In this document: positions 26,928-37,900 of the stretch, in pieces | Position numbering within the stretch: the stretch's first letter is position 1 | How the letters are laid out: each line of letters opens with the position of its first letter | NCBI GenBank assembly: GCA_038320345.1 | Contig: JBBQED010000001.1 | Location: 186,001 to 250,000, forward strand | DNA: 64,000 nucleotides | Source: JBBQED01 sp038320345 | GTDB lineage: Bacteria > Bacteroidota > Bacteroidia > AKYH767-A > OLB10 | Direction: 5' to 3' | Made by a program: the position numbers and the translations under genes | The notes under the pieces: generated by a model | Told to the model about the DNA's origin: nothing | Databases searched by the model: none | The model's input: only the letters and a program-made list of their open reading frames with translations

Positions 26928-27160
26928 CTTTTTTAAATTGCAAGGATTTAGCTGAATTTCTTTAGTTGTTAGTTCGGTTATTGATTTCCACAGTTCTTTT
27001 ATTGAAAGAGGAGTAAATTTGAGTTCTCGACTCATTTTCTAGAGCCACGGAGTCCTTTTTTAAGGGGTATTAATATTAGTTTCTGGCTGTATCGGGATTT
27101 TTTTTATCTTTATTTCTGGAATCTGTGTAATCCAATCTTCTTAACCTCTCTACCCAACTC

Positions 27161-28867
27161 ATGAAAAAGGTGTTTCTTCTCCTTTTACTGTCGTGTTTTA
27201 CAGGCATTTTGTCTGCCCAAACTGTCGGATTACAGTGGGTAAAACAGCTTGGAGGAAACGATTATGATGCAGGTAAGGCTATTGCCGTAGATGCTTCCGG
27301 AAATGTTTATACAACTGGAGCCTTTTCAGGAACTGCCGATTTTGATCCGGGTCTCGGCGTTTACAATTTAACTTCTGCTGGAGAAAATGATATCTTCCTT
27401 TCTAAGCTAGATGCGTCTGGAAATTTCCAATGGGCAATTCGCATTGGAGGACCTTTATTTGACTGGGGACAAGCGCTTTCAATTGATGGAAGTGGAAATA
27501 TTTATCTGACAGGTTATATTGGAAGTCTGGAAGATTTTAACCTTGCTCCTACAGGAACTTTATCGATGTCGGAGCTCGATTTTTTCAATGTCTTTATCAC
27601 AAAAATTAATTCGGATGGTCAAATTCAATGGTCAGATGATCTTACTGGACAATCCACACAAGTAAGTACTTCCCTTGCACTTGATTGGGATGGCAATGTT
27701 TATATTTCTGGAAATTTCAGAGGAGAAACCGACTTCGATCCAGGCGCAGGAACATTTCTTATGACGGCGAATGTTGATACTTTCGATATTTTTGTGTTGA
27801 AGTTAACGGGAAGCGGAAACTTTGTTTGGACTAAACAATTTGGAGGTCCTGATTTCGATTTCGGCAGTGCCTTAGCGGTAGATATGTTGGGAAGCGTTTA
27901 CATGACCGGCTCTTTTTCAGGAACGGCAGATTTTGATCCAGGTCCAGGTGTGAGTTCATTAACCTCAGCAGGAAATAACGACGCCTTTGTATTGCGATTA
28001 AATGCTTCTGGTGATCTTTTATGGGTGAAACAATTCAGCGGACCTCAAACGGTTGCTGCTTCCTCCATTGCGCTTGATGCTTCTAATAATATCGTGACTT
28101 CTGGTTACTTCGCTGGTCAAGTTGATTTTAATCCTGACAATGCTATTGTGTATTTGACTTCAGCAGGGAGTTACGATATCTACATTTCCAAAATCGATCA
28201 GAATGGAAATTTTATGTGGATTACCCAGATGGGAGGAGTTGGAACTGATGCCAGTTATTCTTTAGAAATTGATCTTGATGGAAACATCTACACTACAGGA
28301 ACATTCTCAGACGTTGCCGATTTTAATCCTGATCCTATTACTTCAAATAATATCACCTCTTATGGTGATTACGATATCTTCCTCTCTAAGCTTGACGCGA
28401 ATGGCAGTTTCATCAGCGCGAATCAGATGGGTGGCAGTGATTTTAATTCCGCTTACAGTCTTTGTGTTGATGCAACAAAGAATATCTATCTAACCGGTCA
28501 ACTACTTGGAACTTCTGACATGGATCCGGAACAAAGTGGAATATTTATGATTAGTTCAATTGGTGCTTCCTCTGATATCTTTGTATCTAAGTTGAGTCAG
28601 TTTACCGTTGGGTTACATGAAATGGTGAACGCTTCATTTGCTGTCTATCCAAATCCTTCCACTTCAACATTTACATTATCTGCCCTTCAGCCTTTTCATG
28701 ATGCAGTTATTAAAGTTATTAACCCAGCAGGACAAACTATTTGTGAGCAATCGGAAATAAAGGGTATGCACTATACTGTGGATCTTTCTGCGCTAAAATC
28801 GGGCATGTATTTTTTATTGGTTACTGATGGTCAAGAAACATCTAGAACCCGAATTATTAAAAACTAA
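27161..28867 (+). CDS. Secreted SBBP-type beta-propeller protein with T9SS sorting domain
   Basis: The protein has 568 residues and a signal peptide (ending ILSAQ, about residue 20). About nine SBBP-type repeats of 50-55 residues follow. Each reads roughly W-x-K-Q-L/F-G-G, then D-x-G-x-A-x-A-V-D-x-x-G-N-V-Y-x-T-G, then F-x-G-T-A-D-F-D-P-G, then D-I-F-L-S-K-L-D. These fold as a beta-propeller. The C-terminal 80 residues form a T9SS type A domain (VYPNPSTSTFTLS, then SGMYFLLVTD, ending in RIIKN). The role at the cell surface is unknown. A TATCTTTA at 27105-27112 could be the -7 box. Confidence 0.87.
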   Translation: MKKVFLLLLLSCFTGILSAQTVGLQWVKQLGGNDYDAGKAIAVDASGNVYTTGAFSGTADFDPGLGVYNLTSAGENDIFLSKLDASGNFQWAIRIGGPLFDWGQALSIDGSGNIYLTGYIGSLEDFNLAPTGTLSMSELDFFNVFITKINSDGQIQWSDDLTGQSTQVSTSLALDWDGNVYISGNFRGETDFDPGAGTFLMTANVDTFDIFVLKLTGSGNFVWTKQFGGPDFDFGSALAVDMLGSVYMTGSFSGTADFDPGPGVSSLTSAGNNDAFVLRLNASGDLLWVKQFSGPQTVAASSIALDASNNIVTSGYFAGQVDFNPDNAIVYLTSAGSYDIYISKIDQNGNFMWITQMGGVGTDASYSLEIDLDGNIYTTGTFSDVADFNPDPITSNNITSYGDYDIFLSKLDANGSFISANQMGGSDFNSAYSLCVDATKNIYLTGQLLGTSDMDPEQSGIFMISSIGASSDIFVSKLSQFTVGLHEMVNASFAVYPNPSTSTFTLSALQPFHDAVIKVINPAGQTICEQSEIKGMHYTVDLSALKSGMYFLLVTDGQETSRTRIIKN

Positions 28868-29016
28868 TTCTCTCTTACTATTTTCCCGTTTTATTGCTGA
28901 TCACTTGATCTAAAGTTTATTCTTACTACTTACGATTTTCTAATTATTCCTCTTTCCCATTCAGGGAAACTACCTCTATCTTTACTGCTTAATATCTTTT
29001 ATTGATCTGTCGACTT

Positions 29017-29730
29017 ATGAAATTGATGAGTATCCTTCTTCTTACGCTGATAAGTAGTCAGCTATGTGCACAACAAATAACCGTGCAGGAGTGGGATCTA
29101 CAAGCAGAAACTAATAAAAGTATGCTACCAAAGTATGGTAATCTCCCAAAAGATGAAACAGAGTTACAAGCTGATTCTTTGTTTTTTGTTACGATAGCAG
29201 AGAAAGACAATTCCAGAATCTCTGCTTCAAAAGAGCTCATTAAATTAGGATTTACTAATCTCTATCGCAACGAAGTAAAAATAGCAATGTATCGTTTTAA
29301 TCAAGCGTATTTACTCGACTCTTTAAATTCAGATATTTACTGGGGATTTGCAGCAGTGTACATGACCATTGGAGCTGCTGATCGTGCTAAGTTGAAGTAT
29401 GAAGAAGGGCTGAAAATGAATCCACAAAACACGCACCTATTAACCGATTACGGAACTTATTATATGTCGCTCTATTTTGAAAGCAAGAATATGGATTCAA
29501 AAAAAGCGGGTGAATATCTGAATGCTGCTCTTAAAAATCTGAATGCCTCTTATAAACTTGATGCCTTAGATGAAAACACCACCTTTAAGCTTTCGGTCTG
29601 TTATTGGAGCAAAAATGAGTGTGATAAAGCGTGGAGATTCCATGATGAATGTAAAACTCTCGGAGGGCGACCTATATCAGAAGAATATACTAATGAATTA
29701 CTGAAATCGTGTAAAAGAAAGGTAAAATGA
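29017..29730 (+). CDS. Exported TPR-containing protein
   Basis: The protein has 237 residues with a signal peptide (about 1-19, ending QLCAQ). Residues 75-170 hold two or three tetratricopeptide-like helix pairs (KELIKLGFTNLYRNEVKIAM, AFNQAYLLDSLNSDIYWGFA-like spacing, RAKLKYEEGLKMNPQNTHLL). TPRs mediate protein contacts. The start is the ATG at 29017; an in-frame TTG lies at 29002. A TATCTTTA at 28977-28984 is a candidate -7 box. The ankyrin gene follows 22 bases later in the same direction, so the two are probably co-transcribed. Confidence 0.82.
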   Translation: MKLMSILLLTLISSQLCAQQITVQEWDLQAETNKSMLPKYGNLPKDETELQADSLFFVTIAEKDNSRISASKELIKLGFTNLYRNEVKIAMYRFNQAYLLDSLNSDIYWGFAAVYMTIGAADRAKLKYEEGLKMNPQNTHLLTDYGTYYMSLYFESKNMDSKKAGEYLNAALKNLNASYKLDALDENTTFKLSVCYWSKNECDKAWRFHDECKTLGGRPISEEYTNELLKSCKRKVK

Positions 29731-29752
29731 ATTTGACTGCTCGATAGAACTT

Positions 29753-30523
29753 ATGAAACAATTATTTTCTCTGCTGTTATTTTTATGCTCGATATCGACT
29801 ATGATCGCACAAAAACCTTCTAAGAAAATACTGAAGGATTTAATCTATAATGAGGATACTTTAACACTTCGAGAATATTTAGAAAACGGTTTTGATTTAC
29901 AAGAACAATGTTTTGCACACGGCAATACTCTTATTCATTATGCCCTTTATCAAAGAAAATCAGATGTTGCGAATTGGTTAATTAAAAATGGGGTTCCTTG
30001 TGATTTAAAAAATAATCTTGGCTTTACCCCTCTCGGCTTAGCCATTATTAATCGCGATTATGTGCTCATGAATTTGATGCTAAATCAAGTTTGCAATGTA
30101 TCCACACCAGGTTATATGGGAAATACAGCCATCAGCAATGTATTGTTCAATTTTCAGAAAAGTAAAAATAGAGCAGTTGAATATAGTGCCTTACAAAGAT
30201 TGCTTCATTTCGATAAAAACATCAATTACACTTGCCCAAAATATAAAAATACTAGCTATATGATGCAATGTGTTTCATGGGCAGATACGCTTGCTGCAAA
30301 AATGCTCACTACGCACGACATTCAGCTTAATACAAGAGACCGTAAAGGTATGACTGCTTTGCACTATGCCGTCCAACTAAATAAACCCGATTTCGTCTCC
30401 TTTCTAATTTCACAAGGTGCAAGTACAAGTATTAAAAACAATAATGGTAAAACTCCTGTTGATCTGGCAAAAAAGAAAAGGAACGACAGTATCCTCAGTT
30501 TGCTAAATTCCAATAAAAATTGA
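29753..30523 (+). CDS. Exported ankyrin-repeat protein
   Basis: The protein has 256 residues and a signal peptide (about 1-19, ending TMIAQ). Ankyrin units are visible at about 58-110 (GNTLIHYALYQRKSDVANWL, then GFTPLGLAIINRDYVLMNLM) and at about 195-245 (GMTALHYAVQLNKPDFVSFL, then GKTPVDLAKKKR). The central part (110-190) is a degenerate repeat region. Ankyrin repeats bind partner proteins. Both this and the preceding TPR protein are exported and presumably periplasmic, which suggests that they act together; no enzymatic domain is seen in either. Confidence 0.85.
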   Translation: MKQLFSLLLFLCSISTMIAQKPSKKILKDLIYNEDTLTLREYLENGFDLQEQCFAHGNTLIHYALYQRKSDVANWLIKNGVPCDLKNNLGFTPLGLAIINRDYVLMNLMLNQVCNVSTPGYMGNTAISNVLFNFQKSKNRAVEYSALQRLLHFDKNINYTCPKYKNTSYMMQCVSWADTLAAKMLTTHDIQLNTRDRKGMTALHYAVQLNKPDFVSFLISQGASTSIKNNNGKTPVDLAKKKRNDSILSLLNSNKN

Positions 30524-30583
30524 TCTGCGCATCGCATTATCTTGATGTTTTATAGGAAAGGTCCTAATTAATTTGGATTTACT

Positions 30584-30613
30584 TTGTTACTAATTTGATT
30601 CTTTCTAAATTTA
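30584..30613 (+). promoter_or_regulatory. Bacteroidota-type promoter for the lipoprotein gene
   Basis: TTG (30584-30586, part of TTTG) and TAAATTTA (30606-30613) are separated by 19 bases, which fits the -33/-7 pattern. The -7 box ends 19 bases before the ATG at 30633. Confidence 0.6.
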
Positions 30614-30632
30614 CACTACAATACCTAATCTC

Positions 30633-31175
30633 ATGAAAACGAAAAAAATCCTCTTTTTAGCTGTTGCTGTGGGAACTGCTGCAGTTTTTAATTCTTGCGA
30701 AAAATCAAAGGTTGATGTGTCCTTTAACCTTGACATTGCTAATGTTTATTTGGTAGTTGATACTACTTCACAATTTGGAACTGTGGATCTAGCGAATACA
30801 CAGTTTCAATCAGATCTTCAACAAAAACTCGACGATAATAATGCAAGTATTAACGATATTGAATCGATCACTTTAACTAGTGCAGATCTTGTAATGGTAA
30901 ATCCAGGATCCCAGAATTTTGACATCGTGGATAAAGCCTATGGCCTGATGTCAGCTTCTGGACTCTCTGAAACTCAGGTGGCCTTCTTAGATCCAGTTCC
31001 TGATGGAGTAACGGAGATCGCTATGTCAACAGGAGACGCAAATCTTAAAGAATACCTCAAACAAAGTGTAGTAAACTTCAGAGTAACCGGAACTACGAAT
31101 GCTCCAAATACTCAAGCTGATAGTATTGAAGCGCGTTTAACATTTAAAGTAAAAGCGAAAATTGATCCCTTGTAA
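30633..31175 (+). CDS. Putative lipoprotein, unknown function
   Basis: The protein has 180 residues. A lipoprotein-type signal (about 1-22) ends in FNSC, with Cys22 as the likely lipidated residue. The mature part is a predicted beta-rich domain with a conserved-looking Asp/Asn pattern and ends in ARLTFKVKAKI. I do not recognise the family. It has its own promoter and a strong terminator, so it is monocistronic. Confidence 0.75.
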   Translation: MKTKKILFLAVAVGTAAVFNSCEKSKVDVSFNLDIANVYLVVDTTSQFGTVDLANTQFQSDLQQKLDDNNASINDIESITLTSADLVMVNPGSQNFDIVDKAYGLMSASGLSETQVAFLDPVPDGVTEIAMSTGDANLKEYLKQSVVNFRVTGTTNAPNTQADSIEARLTFKVKAKIDPL

Positions 31176-31197
31176 GAATTGAATCTTATTTAAATCC

Positions 31198-31232
31198 AAA
31201 TGCCTGTCAACCCATTGACAGGCATTTTTTTT
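31198..31232 (+). terminator. Rho-independent terminator
   Basis: A 13-base-pair stem built on TGCCTGTCAA/TTGACAGGCA with a four-base loop CCCA is followed by a run of T residues. It begins 22 bases after the lipoprotein stop codon. Confidence 0.9.
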
Positions 31233-31907
31233 ACATTTAATTTTCATTCTTGATTTTACCTTTTTATCCTGATTTTTTAGCGCTCTATATTTCGCTTTAT
31301 AAAAGTCAATTGAGAATTCTGGTAATCACGAAAAAAATATACGTTCTTGAAAATTCAAAGCAGGAATGTATGGTATGATGCTTTTGTGCAATTACCAACC
31401 AGAAGTAGCTAGAGTACTTGTTTCTCAATAATACTTAGATCTTGTTTCGCTCTGTTTTTTATTAAAAAATATCTTGTACAATAATGACACTAATCTTCCT
31501 TAACCATTTTTGATATCTTTTAATTCTAGAAATCAAAAATCAGTTTATATCGAAAAAAATTTCAAAAAATGTATTCCGTTTTATTACATGTTGTTTATCT
31601 ACTCTTAAAAATCAAAGAGCGGAACTCTTAGATCTGTATTCAATATTGTTTAATTACTGCTAAACTACTGTAGTTTATTTATTCCCTCTTATAACTTGAT
31701 ATCAAGGTTGTTAAGTAGTTCGAAATCCTGTTAATTTTTCTCTAACAGAATATCACTTTTTACTTTAATTCGAAAAGAGTTACAATTCAATCAGATCATT
31801 ACAGACAATTTTACCTGTGAATTTTTACTGCTGCATTAATTCGCAACTTCTCATAGGCGTAAGCGTTACGTTCCTGTTATCAGAAAAATAGTTTATCCAT
31901 AACTAAC
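31233..31907 (+). other. Long AT-rich leader region of the 2204-residue protein
   Basis: These 675 bases contain no credible gene, RNA gene or strong hairpin. The region is AT-rich with many poly-T and poly-A runs. It probably holds the promoter of the next gene, but I cannot place it. Confidence 0.45.
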
Positions 31908-34900
31908 GTGAAGCAAGTGAAAACAAAAATAAAATTATTGAGTCCAGTTCTGCAAAAAACTGAAATACTAAAATATAAATTTTTTAGTATAATAGTATTA
32001 GTGCTATTGCTAACACTACCTCAATTGGTATTGGCAACTACCGTTAATACGCTCAACTCCTCTGGAGCATGGGAGACGGATGTGAACTGGTCGTTAGGAC
32101 ACCGTCCAACAAATTCAGAAGATGCAGTTATTCCAGCTAACATCTCCGTAAACATAAACTCAGCTGCAATATGTGCAAGTCTGACAATTGGTGATGGGAA
32201 TTTTTCATCAGCAGTTACGATTAACGGATCAAACAGTTTAACTACGACTCTTGCAGGAGGAGGGACAGGAGATCTCTCTTTTAATACTACCAATAATAGT
32301 AATTCGTATTCATTATCTGCTGGGGCTGGTTCAATTGTTATTGCAGGTACTGTGCTTTCAGGCGGAAATAATGGTGGAAGCATTACGGTTAGTACAGGAA
32401 GTATTTCCTTCATTAACGCTGCCGGTATGACATGGGGAACTGCCATCAACTTAACAGTAAGTGGTGCAGGTAGTGCTTCATTTACAGGGCCACTTAATCT
32501 ATCAACAAGTTCTGCAGGAAGCACAACCTTCCTCTTGACCTCCACAGGAAACTTTACATTCAATGGTCTAGTAACGCAAAGTGATGCAACCTATACCTTA
32601 TCTAATACAACAACTGCGGGAACCATTAATTTTAATGGAGGATATAATTTTAGTGCAGGTGCCTTTACTACATTATCAGGTGAGACGATCAACTTTGCAG
32701 GTAATTTAACAGTTACAGATACTCCTATTAATTTTGCATCTGGAAGTAATACTGTTTTCACGGGATCAGCCACAATCACTCCTTTAGCAACAGTTGCCTT
32801 TGGAAATTTTAGAATTAATTCTGGTGTAACAGTAACTGCTGCAGGAGATCTCTCTGTAATTGGAAACTGGACTAATAACGGAGGAACATTTACTCCCGGA
32901 ATCAATACAGTAACTTTTAATGGAACTGCTGCGCAAGCCATAAACGGCACCTCTCCAAGTCAGAGTTTTTACAATATAACACTTGGATTAACCGCTGGTC
33001 AAGCGCTGAGTGTTTCTGGTAGCACGACTACATTAACTACACAAAATTTTACACAGACAACCGGAGATTTCTCTGCAGGAACAGCTACTTCTGTTAACAT
33101 CAATGGAAATTTAACTATTGCTTCAGGAACATATACACCAGGAACTACAACCAATATCACAGGTGATTTTAGTAATGCGGGTACCTATACTGCAGCAGCA
33201 ACAAAAACGATTGCATTTGTAGGAGCTAGTAACAGTACTGTGACCGGTTTGGGAACATACACGATCTTTAACTTTACGTTAAATAAATCATCAAAGACAA
33301 CAATCGTAGATCTACAGTCCGCTAATTTTATTACTGGAATCAACACAGGTAATGTTTATAATTTTACGTTCACACAAGGAACACTAAAATACAATAACTC
33401 AGCTACTCTCACTGATTGCCATAACAATGGAGTTACTACTGCATTAACTATCCCCTTTAATGTGGTGATTGAATCTAACGCTGGTACCATGAATCTTTGC
33501 AAATCAGGAACCATGACCGGTACTGCGTCTAATGTTGTATTGTCAGGAGCACTATACATTAACGGAGGAAGTGTTTTGGTTCTAAGAAGTACTACTACTG
33601 TCGATTTTCAGTATCGGGTGAATGGAGGAACGCCTCAACTATATATTACGAGCGGTAATTTAAGTTTGGGAGGTGGATTCAATTATAACCCTACTACGGC
33701 TGTGGATTATATTGATTTCAGTATGACTGGTGGAACTGTAAATACGGGTACAACCCCAACCAATCTCGCAACTTTCGCATTGGGGAATTATACTGGAGGA
33801 AAGACTAACATGACTGGAGGTATCATCTATCTGGAAGATGCAACTACAGGAAACTATCCAGATATTGATTTGGGAGGAAGTAATGTATCACCATATAATG
33901 TTAGCGGGGGAACTGTACAATTTGGTACTGCGGGAACAGCAGGTTCTACCATTTTTGCTTTCCAAGCTTATTCATCAACTAATTACCCTCACTTTCTTTT
34001 AGCTTCGGGTATTGCGAAACAGGTAGTAGTATTTAATAATTCTGATTACAAAGTATTAAGTCTGACAATTAGTTCCGGCATGACCTTCGACAATCGTGAT
34101 TATTTGACGAGTACAGATAATCATAGAATGACAATAATGTCGAATAACGGCAGTAGCTCCTTCTCCAATTCAGGAACTTTTACCCCACGAACCGGAACCA
34201 TTGAATTTACTGGAACCGCCAACCAAATAATTAACGGGTCTAATGCTACACTCACACTTTACAATGTGATTATAAATAATTCTGGAGGAGCAGGTACTTC
34301 CATAGCCGGTAGCATAACGACATTTAACACTCAAAATTTTACGGAAACTGCAGGAAACTTTAATCCTGGAACAGCCGCTACAATGACCATTACCGGAAAC
34401 ACAACACTAACCTCTGGAACATTCACTGCACCTACCACTCTAAATGTAAAAGGAAACTGGACAAACAATGGTGGAACATTTAGCCCCGGAACGAATACCG
34501 TAAACTTTACGGGTACGGCAACACAATCCATCACAGGAACTTCAAGCTCTGAAACATTCTATAATGTTGTTCTTGCAAAAACCGCAGGTCAAGTATTAAA
34601 CACCGCTGGAAGTATTTCCTCTATAACCACGAATAATCTAACGATGACTACTGGTAATTTCACTGCTCCCGCAACACTTAATATCAACGCTACTTCTAAC
34701 TCCTTATTGACTTTAACAGCTGGTACTTTTACAGCTGGTACAACAATCAATATCAACGGTAATTGGACCAACAATGGCGGAACATTTACTCCTGGTACTG
34801 GAACTGTAAACTTTACAGGTACTGGAACACAAAACATTAATGGAACAGCTACAGCACAAACCTTCTATAACCTTGTTGTGGCAAAAACATCCGGACAATT

Positions 34901-37900
34901 ACTTACTCCGAATGGATCTACGACTACTTTAACCACTCAAGATTTCACAGCAACTTCGGGGAATTTTACTGCTCCAGCTACAATGAATATCAATGGTAAC
35001 TATACGTTAATGGATGGAACATATACTGCCGGAAGCAATACCAATGTAAAAGGAGACTGGTCGCATTCTTCTTCAGGAACAGCCCTTTTTATTCCGGGGA
35101 TCAACTCCGTTACTTTTAATGGAACAGGCGCTCAAAGTATTAAAGGAACTGCCACGTCAGAAACATTTTACAATGTAATAGTAAATAAAACAGCCGGTAC
35201 ATTACTAAATACTAGCGGAAATATTACTTCAATTACAACCAATAATTTCACCAATACCCTAGGTAATTTTACAGCTCCAGCAACGTTGAATATCACTTCC
35301 ACATCAACCTCCGCTTTAACAATGACCACTGGCACATTTACGGCAGGGGCAACCATTAATATCAATGGAAATTGGACCAACAATGGAGGAACATTTACCC
35401 CGAGTACCAATACTGTTAATTTTACTGGAACAGCTGCACAGAGTATAAACGGGACTACGGCGGCTCAAAATTTCTATAATGTGGTCGTTCTTAAAACAGC
35501 TGGTCAATTATTAAATACAGGCGGTAGTGTAACTTCTATAACTACCAATAACCTTACTGTGACATCTGGTAACTTTACTGCTCCTGCCACTTTAAATATC
35601 AATTCTACAACAGCGTCCAATCTAACCTTAACTGCAGGAACGTTTACTGCCGGTACGACGGTTAATATTACGGGTGATTGGATTAACAATGGGGGAACAT
35701 TTACTCCTGGTACCAATACTATTAATTTTGTAGGAACAGGATCACAAAGTATTAGAGGTACTGCTGCTTCCCAAACTTTTTATCATGTAGTCGTCAATAA
35801 AACAGCTGGTCAGTTGTTAAATACTGCCGGATCGACAACTACGCTGACAACACAAAATCTTACGAATACTCAAGGAAATTTTACGGCACCAGCTACACTA
35901 AATATTAATGGAAATTACACACTAACGGATGGTACATTTACTGCTGGTACCACAATTAATTCCAAAGGAAATTGGACTCATGCCTCCATTGGCTCCGCTG
36001 TTTTTTCTCCAGGAACAAATACCGTAAATTTCAGTGGAACTGGAGCTCAGACTATAAATGGCACAGCAACATCAGAAACCTTTTATAATGTTATAATTGC
36101 TAAAACAGCCGGGCAATTACTAAACACCGGTGGAAGCATAATTACTATCACAACAAATAACCTGACTGAGACAACTGGAAATTTTACGGCACCTACTACA
36201 CTCAATATTAATGCAACATCAACAGCTTCGCTTCTGTTAACTGCAGGAACTTTTACTGCTGGTACAACAGTTAATATTAACGGCGACTGGACAAACAACG
36301 GTGGAACTTTTACACCTTCAACCAGCACGGTCAACTTTACAGGTACAGGTGCGCAAAGTATAAAAGGAACTGCAGTTGCTCAAACTTTCTATCATGTAAA
36401 TGTCGCTAAAACAGCGGGTCAGTTATTAAACACTTCAGGATCTACAGTAACGTTAACAACGCAAAATCTTAGTCAGACAACAGGGAACTTCACTGCGCCA
36501 TCGACTCTAAATATCAATGGAAATTTAACAATTGCAGATGGTACCTTCACAGCAGGTACAACCATAAATGCAAAAGGCGATTGGGTCCATAATTCTGGTG
36601 TCTCTGCACTGTTTACCCCTGGATTAAACACAGTGAATTTTACTGGTACGGGAACACAGCAATTAAAAGGAACTGCAATATCAGAAACTTTTTATAATGT
36701 GGTGATCAATAAAACTGCAGCCAGTCTATTGAACTCCTCAGGAAGCATTGCCACTATGACCGTAAATAATCTGACCAATACACAAGGTGATTTTACAGCT
36801 CCTGCTACATTGACTATCAATGGAAATTACATTTTAACAAATGGAACTTTTACTGCTGGGGCAAATATCAATATAAAAGGAAACTGGACACACGCAACAT
36901 TAGCTTCAGCTATTTTTAGTTCTGGAACAGGAATAGTAAGTTTTATTGGAACAGGTGCACAAACAATAAACGGAACAAAAACTTCCGAAACGTTCTCTAC
37001 GCTTGAAATCAATAAAACTATTGGTACCACACTCAATACTGGTGGAAGTGTAGTAACCATAAACACCTTAAATTTGATTCAGACTCAAGGAAATTTCACG
37101 GCTCCTGCCACATTTACTGCAAATGGTGATTTAACTTTAACTACAGGAACTTTCACTGCTGGGGCTACAATGAATATAAAAGGCAATTGGAATAACAATG
37201 GCGGCACTTTTACTCCCGGAACGAATACAGTAAATTTCAATGGATCAGCAAATGCACAAACTATAGGTGGAAGCTCCGCTACTACTTTTTATAATATCAA
37301 TACTAATAATACATACACTACATCTCCTCAATTTACTATCGGGATTAATACCACAATAAGCAATCAATTTACAATGACTGCAGGTGAAATTAATCTCTCA
37401 ACGAATACGCTAACATTAGGAACTTCCGCTGCAGCCCCTGGCTCGCTAGTATGCACACCTTCCTCTTCGAATTTTATGGGTGGAGGTAATTTTAAAAGAT
37501 GGTTTAATACCACAACTATTGCTGCCGGAAACGTAAGAGGATTATTCCCAATGGGAACAATAAGTGGAGATTATTATGCGCCCATGTATTTATCGACACC
37601 TGTAAGTGCTCCAACAACAGGGGGAACTATTACAGCTTCTTTCACGGATGCTTCTACAAAAACAGATGTGAATATTACTGATGGTGCTTCCACCATTGAA
37701 AGAAGAAATGATGCCAATTGGACTATGGTTACTGCGAATGGACTTGCTGGTGGTACCTACAATTTGGTTGCTGAAAGAACATTCTGCGCGATCTGTGTGG
37801 GAGATGTAAACGACCTTAGATTAATGCTTGCAAATAGCGTGGTGGGTACTGCAGGAACCAATGGAGGAACTACTACTCAGCCGCAGGTATCCCGTACCGG

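Noticed and set aside
26893..26943. Longer N-terminus of the ArsR-type repressor
   Set aside because: It would place coding sequence across the operator-like palindrome, and the added residues are not part of the winged-helix fold.
32021..37066. A ladder of antisense open frames rich in Val and Pro across the 2204-residue protein gene
   Set aside because: They recur in the same phase in each coding repeat and read as low-complexity echoes of the Thr/Asn/Gly codons on the other strand. They have no promoter, start context or family.
34452..37181. Regular repeats that might suggest a CRISPR or satellite array
   Set aside because: The units are ~303 bases, fully coding in one frame, and diverged at third positions; there are no short identical repeats with unique spacers.
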